DNA from: Bacillus sp. B1-b2
GTDB lineage: Bacteria; Bacillota; Bacilli; Bacillales; Cytobacillaceae
DNA length: 64,000 nucleotides
NCBI RefSeq assembly: GCF_009183415.1
Contig: NZ_WEHU01000009.1
Location: forward strand, 124,001 to 188,000
Reading direction: 5' to 3'
The notes beneath the pieces are model-generated. The model was not told the DNA's origin, searched no databases, and saw only the letters and a list, made by a program, of their open reading frames with translations. Positions 27,646 through 36,444 of the stretch are shown here, piece by piece. The translations under genes were made by a program, and so were the position numbers. Numbering within the stretch: the first letter of the stretch is position 1; every line of letters begins with the position of its first letter.

Positions 27646-28722
27646 TTAACGGAATGGGATAGAGTACAACAATCCACCATCGCTATATAAAGCATTTTGA
27701 GTTCGCTCTAATTTAAATGCTGTATCTGGTCCTAAGTTACGATCGTAAATTTCTCCATAATTCCCAACTTGCTTGATTACTTGGTAAGCAAAGTCATTAG
27801 ATAATCCTAATTGCTCTCCTAAATTCCCTTCAACACCTAATAATCTTTGGATTTCTGGATTTTCACTAGTTAAGAATTCATCTACATTTGTAGATGTAAT
27901 ACCAAACTCTTCAGCTTGAATGGTTGCATATACAATCCAAGTAACTGCATCTGACCATTTTTCATCACCGTCTTTGACTGCTGGAGCTAATGGTTCCTTA
28001 GATAAAGTAGCATCTAAAATAATATGTGCATTAGGGTCTTGTAAAGTGGATTGACGAGAAACTAATCCAGATTTATCTGTTGTCCATGCATCGATAGATC
28101 CACTTTCATATGCCGCAATAACAGCATCTGCATTATCAAATGTTGCAGGAGTATAAGTGACACCAGCAGCTGCCATTTGATCAGCTAAATTTAATTCTGT
28201 AGTTGTTCCTGTTTCTACACCAATTGTCATTCCTTCTAAGTCCTCTAATGTAGTAATACCACTATCTTTCGGGGCCATAATTCCTTGCCCATCATAAAAA
28301 GTGACAGGAGCAAAGCTTAATCCAACCTCTGCATCACGGTTTGTTGTCCAAGTAGTATTACGAATAAGCACATCTACTTCTCCAGACTGAACTGCTGTAA
28401 AACGGTCTGTTGCAGAAAGAGGTCTATATTCTACCTTTGTTGCATCTCCAAGAACACCAGCAGCAATTGCCTTTGCAAAGTCCACATCAAAACCTGAATT
28501 CTTACCATCTGACCCTATGTATCCAAACCCTGGTAACGCATCATTAATACCAGCTTTTAATGTACCTCTGTCTATTATTGACTCTAATAAACTATTACCT
28601 GAGGCAGCAGATGAGTTTCCTTCTGTTTCTCCATCTGTACTTGTTTCATCACTAGAACAACCAGCTAGTGCTAATACAAGGACTAATAGCAAGCTAAACA
28701 TTAGAGATAAACTTTTCTTCAT
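27646..28722 (-). CDS. aapJ: General L-amino acid ABC transporter substrate-binding lipoprotein
   Basis: 358 residues with lipobox LALAGC (Cys22) and a Ser/Glu-rich linker, then an SBP type-3 domain. IIDRGTLKAGINDALPGFGY and NTTWTTNRDAEVGLSF, with the C-terminal NALYSDGGLLYSIPFR, are typical of AapJ/BztA rather than shorter glutamine-binding proteins. It would be anchored on the outer face of the membrane. AGGGGG precedes ATG 28722. It is the first gene of the operon; no regulator is adjacent. Confidence 0.93.
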   Translation of the reverse strand: MKKSLSLMFSLLLVLVLALAGCSSDETSTDGETEGNSSAASGNSLLESIIDRGTLKAGINDALPGFGYIGSDGKNSGFDVDFAKAIAAGVLGDATKVEYRPLSATDRFTAVQSGEVDVLIRNTTWTTNRDAEVGLSFAPVTFYDGQGIMAPKDSGITTLEDLEGMTIGVETGTTTELNLADQMAAAGVTYTPATFDNADAVIAAYESGSIDAWTTDKSGLVSRQSTLQDPNAHIILDATLSKEPLAPAVKDGDEKWSDAVTWIVYATIQAEEFGITSTNVDEFLTSENPEIQRLLGVEGNLGEQLGLSNDFAYQVIKQVGNYGEIYDRNLGPDTAFKLERTQNALYSDGGLLYSIPFR

Positions 28723-29050
28723 GTTTTTATTCCCCCTAAGATTTTTTTATATGTAAGCCACCTCGTTTAAAACTGAATATTCAATCTTTTTAGTATATAC
28801 GAATACTAAATATAGAGAATGACTATAACATCACTTCTAACCCATTACACGTAATAAAAACTAACATCAGATGACAAGTTTGTGATAACTTGTTTTTATT
28901 ATACCTATTTTTCACGTGAATACAAATAGTTTTTTGAAAACTTTAAATTTTAAAAATAAATAAACGTATTTATATGTCAGAAAATATCACACAAAAAAAA
29001 GAGGAGTGCTCTTAGTAAGCACTCCTCTTTTAGGTATATACTACTACCTA
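28723..29050. other. aap promoter region and prfC terminator
   Basis: The aap promoter should lie in the upstream half. TATTCAATCTTTTTAGTATA and other AT-rich strings occur, but I cannot choose a clear -35/-10 pair. The downstream end holds the prfC terminator. Confidence 0.35.
28998..29030 (-). terminator. Terminator of prfC
   Basis: Stem AAAGAGGAGTGCT (28998-29010) with AGCACTCCTCTTT (29018-29030), and an A run on the plus strand (T run for the minus-strand gene). Confidence 0.85.
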
Positions 29051-30628
29051 TTATTCTTCATCCATCGGATTATATAATTTAACTTCTGGATTTTTATCTT
29101 GGAACCATCTTAAAGCAAATTCATTTTCAAATAAGAAAGCTTTTTTCCCATAACGATCCTCTACTAGTAGACTTCGACCACTAGAAAGATTTTCGTTAAC
29201 CTCTTCGTCTACTATCCATCTTGCTATTTTAGAACCTACATGCTCCATTAAGACATCTACATTATATTCATTTCTCATACGATGCTCGAATACTTCAAAC
29301 TGCAGTTGTCCTACAGCTCCTAGTAGATAATCTTCTGTTTTTAATGTTTTATAAAGCTGAATAGCTCCCTCTTGAACTAATTGTTGAATACCCTTATGAA
29401 AATGCTTTTGTTTCATTACGTTTTTCGCCGTAACTCTCACAAAAAGCTCAGGTGTAAATTGTGGTAGCTTTTCATATTGAAAATTATTTTTATTAACAGT
29501 CAAGGTATCCCCAATTTGATAGAAACCAGGGTCATACAGACCAATAATATCTCCACTTACCGCTTCATTAACCGTACTTCTATCATCTGCCATAAATTGA
29601 GTAGATTGAGCTAGCTTGATTTGTTTCCCAGCACGAGGTAAATTCACCGTCATACCGCGTTCAAATCTACCTGAACATATACGTAAAAAAGCAATACGAT
29701 CTCGATGGGCTGGATTCATATTTGCTTGTATTTTAAATATAAATCCAGAGAAATCCTCTGATAATGGATCTATTTCTCCTACAGATGAATTTCTAGCTTG
29801 TGGCGATGGAGCAAATTCTAGATATGTTTCTAAAAATGTTTGAACACCAAAATTACTTAACGCACTTCCAAAGAATACGGGAGTAAGATCTCCACTATCA
29901 ATCTTCTCTCTAGAAAACTCGTTACCAGCTTCATTAAGTAGCATAATTTCTTCTAGGGTTTGATCATATAGAGAATCAATTTTAATTGGATGATCTCCTT
30001 CGATTTCTCCATCATCATTTAACGCTATATATTTCTCTTCCTCTTCCACTCTGAACTGTTCAATGCGATTATAGAAACGATCATAAATTCCTAAGAATTC
30101 TTTCCCCATTCCAATCGGCCAGTTCATTGGATACGCTTCGATTCCCATTACTTCTTCAAGTTCTGCTAATAATTCTAGAGGTGCCTTACCTTGGCGATCC
30201 ATTTTATTAATAAACGTGAAAATTGGTATTCCTCTCATTTTACAAACTTTGAATAATTTTAGGGTTTGTGCTTCTATTCCTTTTGCAGAATCAATAATCA
30301 TAACAGCACTATCTACTGCTGTTAAAGTACGATAAGTATCTTCACTAAAATCTTGGTGACCTGGTGTATCAAGGATATTCACTCGACAATCGTTATAATC
30401 GAACTGCATAACACTCGATGTAACAGATATCCCTCTTTGTTTTTCTATTTCCATCCAATCACTTGTTGCAAATTTCCCAGTTTTCTTCCCTTTAACTGTT
30501 CCAGCATCTCTTATAGCACCGCCGAACAGTAGTAACTTTTCCGTTAATGTAGTTTTCCCGGCATCTGGATGGGAAATAATCGCAAATGTGCGACGAGATA
30601 GTACATTCTGATTAAAATTATTTGACAT
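29051..30628 (-). CDS. prfC: Peptide chain release factor 3
   Basis: A 525-residue translational GTPase that recycles RF1/RF2 after termination. The G1 motif SHPDAGKT is at 19-26, then the EF-G/RF3-type [12 protein letters not shown] (G3) and INKMDR (G4), followed by domains II and III, with the expected total length. B. subtilis lacks RF3, so its presence separates this genome from that lineage or reflects loss there. It is monocistronic, with its own terminator. Confidence 0.95.
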   Translation of the reverse strand: MSNNFNQNVLSRRTFAIISHPDAGKTTLTEKLLLFGGAIRDAGTVKGKKTGKFATSDWMEIEKQRGISVTSSVMQFDYNDCRVNILDTPGHQDFSEDTYRTLTAVDSAVMIIDSAKGIEAQTLKLFKVCKMRGIPIFTFINKMDRQGKAPLELLAELEEVMGIEAYPMNWPIGMGKEFLGIYDRFYNRIEQFRVEEEEKYIALNDDGEIEGDHPIKIDSLYDQTLEEIMLLNEAGNEFSREKIDSGDLTPVFFGSALSNFGVQTFLETYLEFAPSPQARNSSVGEIDPLSEDFSGFIFKIQANMNPAHRDRIAFLRICSGRFERGMTVNLPRAGKQIKLAQSTQFMADDRSTVNEAVSGDIIGLYDPGFYQIGDTLTVNKNNFQYEKLPQFTPELFVRVTAKNVMKQKHFHKGIQQLVQEGAIQLYKTLKTEDYLLGAVGQLQFEVFEHRMRNEYNVDVLMEHVGSKIARWIVDEEVNENLSSGRSLLVEDRYGKKAFLFENEFALRWFQDKNPEVKLYNPMDEE

Positions 30629-30789
30629 GTTACGTTCCTCTCTTTTGCACTTTCATTTTAAGTCCATTCCCTTATATTATCGCGATACATCAAAGTTTGC
30701 AATGCCCTACCTATTCCTATACACCAATTTTTTTTATTTCTTTTCGCTATCCATATTCTTTGGTATAATAGTTGGTGACAATGAAATAG

Positions 30790-30895
30790 AAAAGAATTTG
30801 TAGGGGAACCAGTGTTTCTGGTTGAGAGTTATCAATAAAGATAAAACCCTTTGAACCTGATCTGGTTTATACCAGCGTAGGAAACGTATATTCTT
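30790..30895 (+). promoter_or_regulatory. TPP riboswitch (THI element)
   Basis: GGGGAACCAG, GTTGAGAG, ACCCTTTGAACCTGATCTGG and TATACCAGCGTAGGAAACG are all present in the right order. With the terminator at 30931-30960 it forms a transcriptional OFF switch for the thiYXZ operon: high thiamine diphosphate stops transcription. Confidence 0.96.
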
Positions 30896-30930
30896 TAATA
30901 CATAATTAGCCTTATTTAGTCATGTATTTT

Positions 30931-30962
30931 AAAAGCGTTCAGTCCTACTGAGCGCTTTTTAT
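30931..30962 (+). terminator. Riboswitch-controlled terminator before thiY
   Basis: AAAAGCGTTCAG (30931-30942) with CTGAGCGCTTTT (30948-30959, one wobble), then a T run. It is 36 bases beyond the TPP aptamer. Confidence 0.88.
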
Positions 30963-31039
30963 TTTTATTAATAAAGAATTTCCTACAACATTCTCCTCCT
31001 TATCTTTTCTAATTCAATACAAAAAGTTGGGGGTTACTC

Positions 31040-32038
31040 ATGAAAAAAATAATGTTAGCAATGGTGGCTGTATTATTACTTGTTAGTTGTAGTAATAGTT
31101 CCACTCCAAGTACAGAAGGCAAAGAAAATGAATTACAAAAGATAACAATGGTACTAGATTGGACACCTAATACCAATCATACTGGACTATATGTAGCACA
31201 AGAAAATGGTTATTTTAAAGAAAATGGATTAGATGTTGAAATTATTACACCTGGTGAATCTAGTGCGGATGCGTTAGTTGCTTCAGGGAAAGCTGATTTT
31301 GGCATCAGTTATCAAGAAAATATTACCCAAGCTAGAACAGAAGGTGTGCCTATTGTATCAATAGCAGCTGTAATTCAGCATAATACATCTGGCTTTGCTT
31401 CACCAGTTGATAAAAATATTCAATCACCGAAAGATTTTGTTGGAAAAACTTACGGAGCTTTTGGGTCAGAAGTTGAAAAAAGTGTTATTAGCTCTCTTAT
31501 GCAAATAGATGGTGGAGATGTTAATGATGTAGAGTTTTTAAATATTGGAGATACAGATTTTTTCACAGCTACTAAGAAAGATGTAGACTTTGCATGGATT
31601 TATTATGGATGGACTGGTGTAGAAGCAGAGTTACGTGGAGAAAAATTAAATATGATTTACCTAACAGACTTCAGTGATAAATTAGACTACTACACACCAG
31701 TAATTGCAACGAATGAAAAAATGATTGATTCTAATCCTGAAACAGTGAAAACATTTTTAAAAGCTGTATCTGAAGGGTATGAATACAGTATAGAGAATCC
31801 GAATAAAGCCAGTGAGATTCTATTAAGCGCTGCTCCAGACTTAGATAAAGAACTAGTTAAGAAAAGCCAAGAGTGGCTTGCATCCAAATATCAAGATGAC
31901 GCAGACCGTTGGGGAGAACAGAAGCTTTCCGTTTGGGAAAACTATGCTAATTGGATGTATGATAATAAAATACTTGATAGTAAATTAGATGCAGAGAAAG
32001 CTTTTACTAATGAATTTCTACCAGAAGGAGACGAATAA
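31040..32038 (+). CDS. thiY: Thiamine-precursor ABC transporter substrate-binding lipoprotein
   Basis: 332 residues, lipobox LLLVSC (Cys17). The NMT1/THI5-like domain starts LQKITMVLDWTPNTNHTGLY, the pyrimidine-binding signature. ThiY binds N-formyl-4-amino-5-aminomethyl-2-methylpyrimidine, a thiamine breakdown product, outside the cell. GGGGG lies before ATG 31040. It is the first gene of a tightly packed TPP-controlled operon. Confidence 0.95.
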   Translation: MKKIMLAMVAVLLLVSCSNSSTPSTEGKENELQKITMVLDWTPNTNHTGLYVAQENGYFKENGLDVEIITPGESSADALVASGKADFGISYQENITQARTEGVPIVSIAAVIQHNTSGFASPVDKNIQSPKDFVGKTYGAFGSEVEKSVISSLMQIDGGDVNDVEFLNIGDTDFFTATKKDVDFAWIYYGWTGVEAELRGEKLNMIYLTDFSDKLDYYTPVIATNEKMIDSNPETVKTFLKAVSEGYEYSIENPNKASEILLSAAPDLDKELVKKSQEWLASKYQDDADRWGEQKLSVWENYANWMYDNKILDSKLDAEKAFTNEFLPEGDE

Positions 32039-32040
32039 AT

Positions 32041-32334
32041 ATGGCTAACTCTTTGATTAGTGTGCAGATTATTCCGAAAACAAAAAATGGAGAAGATGTT
32101 ATTCCTTATGTAGATGAAGCTATTAAAATCATTCAAGAAAGTGGCATCAAATATGAAGTCCACCCTTTAGAAACGACCATGGAAGGCAATATGGATGAGC
32201 TATTTCAAATAATAAGTAAGATGAATAAGAAAATGATGGAAATTGGCAGTAAAAATGTCATTACTCAAATTAAGGTGCTATACCAACCAGATGGCATTAC
32301 CTTGTCAACTTTAACGGAGAAATATCATTCATGA
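32041..32334 (+). CDS. Thiamine-binding MTH1187/YkoF-type protein
   Basis: A 97-residue ferredoxin-like protein of the DUF77 family (thiamine-binding in known members). ISVQIIPKTKNGEDVIPYVD and VHPLETTMEGNMDELFQII are typical. It starts 3 bases after thiY and overlaps the permease start by 4 bases. It probably binds thiamine or the pyrimidine in the cytoplasm as a carrier or sensor; this role is inferred from the family. Confidence 0.9.
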   Translation: MANSLISVQIIPKTKNGEDVIPYVDEAIKIIQESGIKYEVHPLETTMEGNMDELFQIISKMNKKMMEIGSKNVITQIKVLYQPDGITLSTLTEKYHS

Positions 32335-33089
32335 GAAATGCATGGAACAAAATTTGGAGACCCGCAGTGGTTCTCCTTCTTTTATTAATTATTTGGCAAA
32401 TTTCCGTAACTTTTTTTCAAATAGAAGAATGGCTTTTGCCTTCCCCCCTATCAATAGGAAGGGAAGCACTTACCAGTTGGGAATCCTTCTCGCTTCATTT
32501 GCTTTCAACAACAAAATTATCGTTATACGGATTTCTCATCGGTACTGCTGTTGGTTTAGTTATCGCCATCACACTTCACCGAGTAACTTTTTTAAGAAAA
32601 GCTATTTATCCTTTATTAATATTAACGCAAAATATACCTATTATTGTACTTGCTCCTTTATTAATAATATGGTTTGGGTTTGGCTTATTACCAAAATTAA
32701 TTATCATTACATTAGTCTGCTTTTTCCCCATTACAATCGCTTGTCTAGATGGATTTATGCAAACACCAGCAGAATTAAAGCACTATATGAAAATGTCAGG
32801 AGCAAACTCTCGCCAACTTTTTTGGAAGTTAGAATGGCCGTTTTCCCTTCCATCCATTTTTTCTGGCTTAAAGATTTCTGCTACCTATAGTGTGATGGGA
32901 GCTGTCATATCGGAATGGCTAGGAGCAAAATCCGGTGTAGGTGTATACATGAATTTAGCTTCTTCTAGTTTTCGAACAGATCGTGTATTTGTTGCTATTT
33001 TTGCGATTATGATTTTAAGTTTGCTATTTTTCTTTATTATCCAATTACTAGAAAAGTGGTTTGTACACAGAAAAGGAAGGAGTGTTTAA
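32331..33089 (+). CDS. thiX: Thiamine-precursor ABC transporter permease
   Basis: A 252-residue BPD-type permease with six membrane segments. The EAA loop is in KHYMKMSGANSRQLFWKLEW. SEWLGAKSGVGVYMN follows, as in taurine/THI5-type permeases. The start ATG overlaps the previous stop (ATGA). It is the third gene of the thi operon. Confidence 0.94.
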   Translation: MRNAWNKIWRPAVVLLLLLIIWQISVTFFQIEEWLLPSPLSIGREALTSWESFSLHLLSTTKLSLYGFLIGTAVGLVIAITLHRVTFLRKAIYPLLILTQNIPIIVLAPLLIIWFGFGLLPKLIIITLVCFFPITIACLDGFMQTPAELKHYMKMSGANSRQLFWKLEWPFSLPSIFSGLKISATYSVMGAVISEWLGAKSGVGVYMNLASSSFRTDRVFVAIFAIMILSLLFFFIIQLLEKWFVHRKGRSV

Positions 33090-33090
33090 A

Positions 33091-33822
33091 GTGGATTATT
33101 TAAGAATAGACCATGTTGATAAATCCTTTGGCTCACACCATGTTCTTAAGAACATTAACCTACTTATTAAGAAAGGTGAATTCGTCTCCATCATAGGGCC
33201 TTCTGGAAGCGGAAAAAGTACTCTTTTCCAATTAATAGGTGGATTACTTCAACCAAACCAAGGAAATATATTTTTAAATGACGAGAACATAACTGGGACA
33301 AAAGGACATATTAGCTATATGCCACAAGCTCCTTCTTTATTTCCTTGGAGAACAATAATAGAAAATGTCATGTTAGGACAAGAGCTATCAGGAAAAAAGC
33401 AGAAGGCTATTGCTACAGCCATGTTAGAAAAAGCGGGACTTTCTGACTATACGGACCAGTATCCTAATGCATTATCTGGGGGAATGAAACAAAGAGCCTC
33501 CTTTATTCGTGCATTATTAAGCTCTCAAGAACTATTGTTATTAGATGAACCTTTTGGTGCTTTAGATGAATTCACTCGTTTAGACATGCAGCAATGGTTA
33601 TTATCCATATGGGAATCGAACAAAAGAACCATCCTATTTATTACACATAATATTGAAGAAGCACTTTATTTGTCAGATCGAATCATTATACTTTCTTCCA
33701 ATCCAGCAACCATTATTAAAGAGATAAAAGTTCCATTTGACAGACCAAGAAGCTCAGAACTATGGTTAGAAAAAGATTTTTTACAGTATAAAAAAGAGAT
33801 TTATTCCTGCTTAAAAGGGTGA
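33091..33822 (+). CDS. thiZ: Thiamine-precursor ABC transporter ATP-binding protein
   Basis: A 243-residue ATPase. Walker [10 protein letters not shown], signature LSGGMKQRASFIRAL, Walker B LLLLDEPFGALDE and His switch FITHNIEEA are complete. The start is GTG 33091 just after the thiX stop, with GGAAGGAG eight bases upstream. A longer frame from 33061 would run inside thiX and has no site. It belongs to the taurine/nitrate/THI5 ATPase group and drives ThiXY uptake. Confidence 0.93.
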   Translation: MDYLRIDHVDKSFGSHHVLKNINLLIKKGEFVSIIGPSGSGKSTLFQLIGGLLQPNQGNIFLNDENITGTKGHISYMPQAPSLFPWRTIIENVMLGQELSGKKQKAIATAMLEKAGLSDYTDQYPNALSGGMKQRASFIRALLSSQELLLLDEPFGALDEFTRLDMQQWLLSIWESNKRTILFITHNIEEALYLSDRIIILSSNPATIIKEIKVPFDRPRSSELWLEKDFLQYKKEIYSCLKG

Positions 33823-33827
33823 TTAAA

Positions 33828-34595
33828 ATGAAGAAAATGATTGATTCACATATTCACTTAGATCAATATACATACGAAGATAGGAAAGAAATGCAAAATG
33901 ATCAAACATTAGCATACGCTATTGCTGTCTCTATGAATCTCTCTTCTAGTCAAAAAAACTTCCAGCTTAGCAAGGAGTTTGATTTCATTAAACCTGCATA
34001 TGGGTTTCACCCTGAACAAGTAATGCCTTCTGACGAAGAAATAAGTCAACTTTTGAAATGGATAGAAGATAATCACGAAAGCATGATAGCTATAGGAGAA
34101 GTTGGGTTACCACATTATTGTAGATTGGAGCATCCAGAGCTCTACCCTTTAGAGCCATACATAGAATTATTGGAACAATTTTTACTTATGGCGAAGAAGT
34201 GGAATAAGCCTATTATCTTACATAGTATTTACAAAGAAGCACCAATTGTTATTAATTTACTTGAGAAACACAATTATAATCATGCACATTTTCATTGGTT
34301 TAAAGGAAAAGATAAGACAGTAGAGCACCTTAAGGCAAACGGTTATTTCCTTTCATTTACTCCAGACATATTATACGAGGAAAACATACAAAAGATAGCT
34401 AAACAATTCCCCCTAGAACAGATCATGGTAGAAACAGATGGACCATGGCCATTTGAAGGTCCATTTGTAAAACAAAAAACGATGCCAAGTATGATTCACC
34501 ATACCATTAAAGAAATAGCTCGGTTAAAGAATGAAAAAACATTATCCGTTTACGAACAATTATTCCATAATACAACTAATTTTTATAGACTTTAA
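33828..34595 (+). CDS. TatD-family metal-dependent hydrolase in the thi operon
   Basis: 255 residues starting at ATG 33828 after GGGTG. A GTG at 33819 overlaps thiZ and is less likely. The amidohydrolase TIM-barrel motifs are DSHIHLD, IGEVGLPHY, ILHSIYKEAP, HFHWFKG and VETDGPWPF. TatD proteins are usually called DNases, but the family also holds amide and ester hydrolases. As the last gene of a TPP-controlled ThiXYZ operon it is a candidate for the deformylase step done by YlmB in B. subtilis. This is inference. Confidence 0.85.
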   Translation: MKKMIDSHIHLDQYTYEDRKEMQNDQTLAYAIAVSMNLSSSQKNFQLSKEFDFIKPAYGFHPEQVMPSDEEISQLLKWIEDNHESMIAIGEVGLPHYCRLEHPELYPLEPYIELLEQFLLMAKKWNKPIILHSIYKEAPIVINLLEKHNYNHAHFHWFKGKDKTVEHLKANGYFLSFTPDILYEENIQKIAKQFPLEQIMVETDGPWPFEGPFVKQKTMPSMIHHTIKEIARLKNEKTLSVYEQLFHNTTNFYRL

Positions 34596-34616
34596 TATAC
34601 TGATTTACCTGAAGAT

Positions 34617-34662
34617 TATCTGCCCCGTTTAAACAGATGAAATGGAGCAGATTTTTTTGTTT
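34617..34662 (+). terminator. Terminator of the thi operon
   Basis: TCTGCCCC and GGAGCAGA pair imperfectly around a 17-base loop, followed by TTTTTTTG, just after the TatD gene. Confidence 0.65.
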
Positions 34663-34666
34663 TCAC

Positions 34667-35029
34667 CTAAATCAAATTATCATCTTCACTTAATAGCTGC
34701 ATCCCTTTTTTTAATGCTTCTAAGTAGAAATCATGCTCATCTGTTTTTTCCAATTTTTCTATTTCCTCTATTAACCATGCAAAATTAATAAATAATAAAT
34801 GTCGACCTACCCCTCTTGTTTCCAAGACTTCCCCTAGCCAAATCACATAATCCTTAAATATGTTAAGCTCTCTTAATGTATAAGCCGTTTCAAGGTATTG
34901 AAAATGGTAATAGATATCTTCCTTTGTACGCCTTTTGCCATTATCACCGAATTTCTCCAAGCTCGGATATTCTCTATAAAACCGTATAAATAAACGTTCT
35001 ACAATCTGATCTTTTTGATGAATTTCCAC
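34667..35029 (-). CDS. Hypothetical helical protein (120 aa), divergent from the B12 sensor gene
   Basis: I do not recognise the family. The start is GTG 35029 with AAGGTG five bases upstream. The sequence is largely helical and rich in aromatic and charged residues (IYYHFQYLETAYTLRELNIF, WLGEVLETRGVGRHLLFINF). It has no membrane segment and no cysteines. Its position back to back with the cobalamin-binding gene, sharing 125 bases of promoter region, suggests linked function. Stand-alone B12 sensors of the AerR type often act through a partner protein, but nothing in the sequence proves that here. Confidence 0.7.
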   Translation of the reverse strand: MEIHQKDQIVERLFIRFYREYPSLEKFGDNGKRRTKEDIYYHFQYLETAYTLRELNIFKDYVIWLGEVLETRGVGRHLLFINFAWLIEEIEKLEKTDEHDFYLEALKKGMQLLSEDDNLI

Positions 35030-35153
35030 TTTGACACCTTCCTATTTAAATGTAAAAAAATCGCTCTAGTATAGTATAATTTATTATTATAGATATTCTA
35101 ATAGAAATATAGAAATCGAAAAACGAACAAATAGTAGAGAAAGGATTAGGAGA

Positions 35154-35830
35154 ATGGTCTTTACTTCTTCAAAAGAATTAGCCGACTCTTTATTAGAAGG
35201 CGATTTAAATAAATGCTGGGCAATCATAAAAGAATATGATTATAAAGGATACAGTTCTACCTTTATATATGATGAGCTCATTACAACCGCATTAAGAGAG
35301 ATAGGATATATGTGGCAAAGAAACGAAATTAGTGTTGCGGAGGAACATTTAGCAACTGGCGTATGCGAGGTTTTATTATCAGATATCAATGGGAAAAAGA
35401 AAAAATGGGAAACGTACAAGCAAGAAAGGTTATGTTGTTCTGTCCTGAGGCCGAACATCATACTCTTGGCTTAAAAATGTGCGCATCTACCTTTGAAGAA
35501 TATGGTTGGATAACAAGAAATCTTGGTGCTAATTTACCATTAGAACATGCTCTATACATGGCTAGAAAATGGAATCCTGATGTAATTGCGATTTCTTTCA
35601 CCATGTCCTATACTATTCCAAAATTAGAGCAATATATTTCTACATTTTCTGATATAAATAACAAACCAGATATTATTATTGGAAGCAGACTTTTAAATGA
35701 ATATTCCTTTGAGATGCTTAAAGATAATCATATTTATTTATTAAACGATCAGTATTCTCTAAAGAATTGGATTATTCATTATGCCAAAGAAAGAGCATTA
35801 CTTAATATGATGCATGGAGAACAAAGATGA
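35154..35830 (+). pseudogene. Cobalamin-binding sensor protein with CarH-type signature, frameshifted
   Basis: Two overlapping frames (35154-35474 and 35363-35830) together encode one normal two-domain B12 protein of about 225 residues. The first has the four-helix cap domain with W54-x9-E64-H65 (MWQRNEISVAEEH), the signature of AdoCbl photoreceptors such as CarH/LitR. The second begins in the Rossmann domain with EAEHHTLG (E-x-H-x-x-G; the second His is the expected cobalt ligand), then TRNLGANLPLE. The break is in GGGAAAAAGAAAAAATGG, where one added A in the A6 run (35400-35405) restores the frame. There is no HTH domain. The next gene overlaps its stop (ATGA). It may be a true mutation, a sequencing error, or slippage. 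Confidence 0.82.
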
Positions 35831-36438
35831 GTATTACTATTAATCATATCCCAATACCTTTTTTCCAGATTTCGAAAGATTATAGAATCATCGATAAGTC
35901 CCCTCCATGTAATCACTTTTTTAATTGTACTAAAAATTTCTTAGAGCTCATTGATTCGGAGAGTTTAGATAAGTTTAAGACTTACTTACTAGAAAAAAAT
36001 TTTCATGATTCAGTGGAAATAAATATGGTGACAAAAAATAATCCACCTACTCTTTTTAGAGTGAATGCTTCTTTTCACGTAGAAGAGAATCAATACTATA
36101 TATTTTGTCAGCCATTTCATGACCAGTATATTAATTTACAATATGAACTCTTCCAATTGAAAGAAAGCATTGTGAATATGGACGAGCAGGCATATAAAAA
36201 CCTAGAACAGTACTCTCTTTCCCAATCAGATTCCACAAGCTTAGAAAAAATCATCCAAATAGATACGAGCAAAAGATTAGATTCTATTAGAAGATCTACC
36301 TCTTCTATTATGGACTTACTTGGTGTTATGACGAATATTATTATTGAAAATGACAAATCTGACTATTTAGAACTAGTGTATGACGAATTAAGGGATATAA
36401 AAAGCTTAGTTGATGAGATAAAATCATCCATCAACTAA
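35827..36438 (+). CDS. PAS-domain signalling protein without a catalytic domain
   Basis: 203 residues. A PAS-like fold fills about 8-105 (PFFQISKDYRIIDKSPPCNH to ENQYYIFCQPF). A helical region follows (110-203). Its last part, RSTSSIMDLLGVMTNIIIEN and following, looks like a HisKA-type dimerisation hairpin, but lacks the HE-x-R-x-P phospho-histidine box and any ATPase. It is translationally coupled to the B12 sensor (4-base overlap). It converges on the CheB/CheR kinase, with 8 bases of 3' overlap. It is likely an adaptor that passes the sensor state to a partner; the partner is not known. Confidence 0.8.
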   Translation: MSITINHIPIPFFQISKDYRIIDKSPPCNHFFNCTKNFLELIDSESLDKFKTYLLEKNFHDSVEINMVTKNNPPTLFRVNASFHVEENQYYIFCQPFHDQYINLQYELFQLKESIVNMDEQAYKNLEQYSLSQSDSTSLEKIIQIDTSKRLDSIRRSTSSIMDLLGVMTNIIIENDKSDYLELVYDELRDIKSLVDEIKSSIN

Positions 36439-36444
36439 GCTTTT
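36400..36444. terminator. Bidirectional terminator built from the 3' coding ends of two genes
   Basis: A 16-bp stem, AAAAGCTTAGTTGATG (36400-36415) with CATCAACTAAGCTTTT (36429-36444). It encodes the last residues of the PAS protein on one strand and of the CheB/CheR kinase on the other, and contains both stop codons. Confidence 0.85.

Noticed and set aside
33061-33090. Longer thiZ start inside thiX
   Set aside because: It would overlap the permease and has no ribosome site; GTG 33091 has GGAAGGAG at good spacing.
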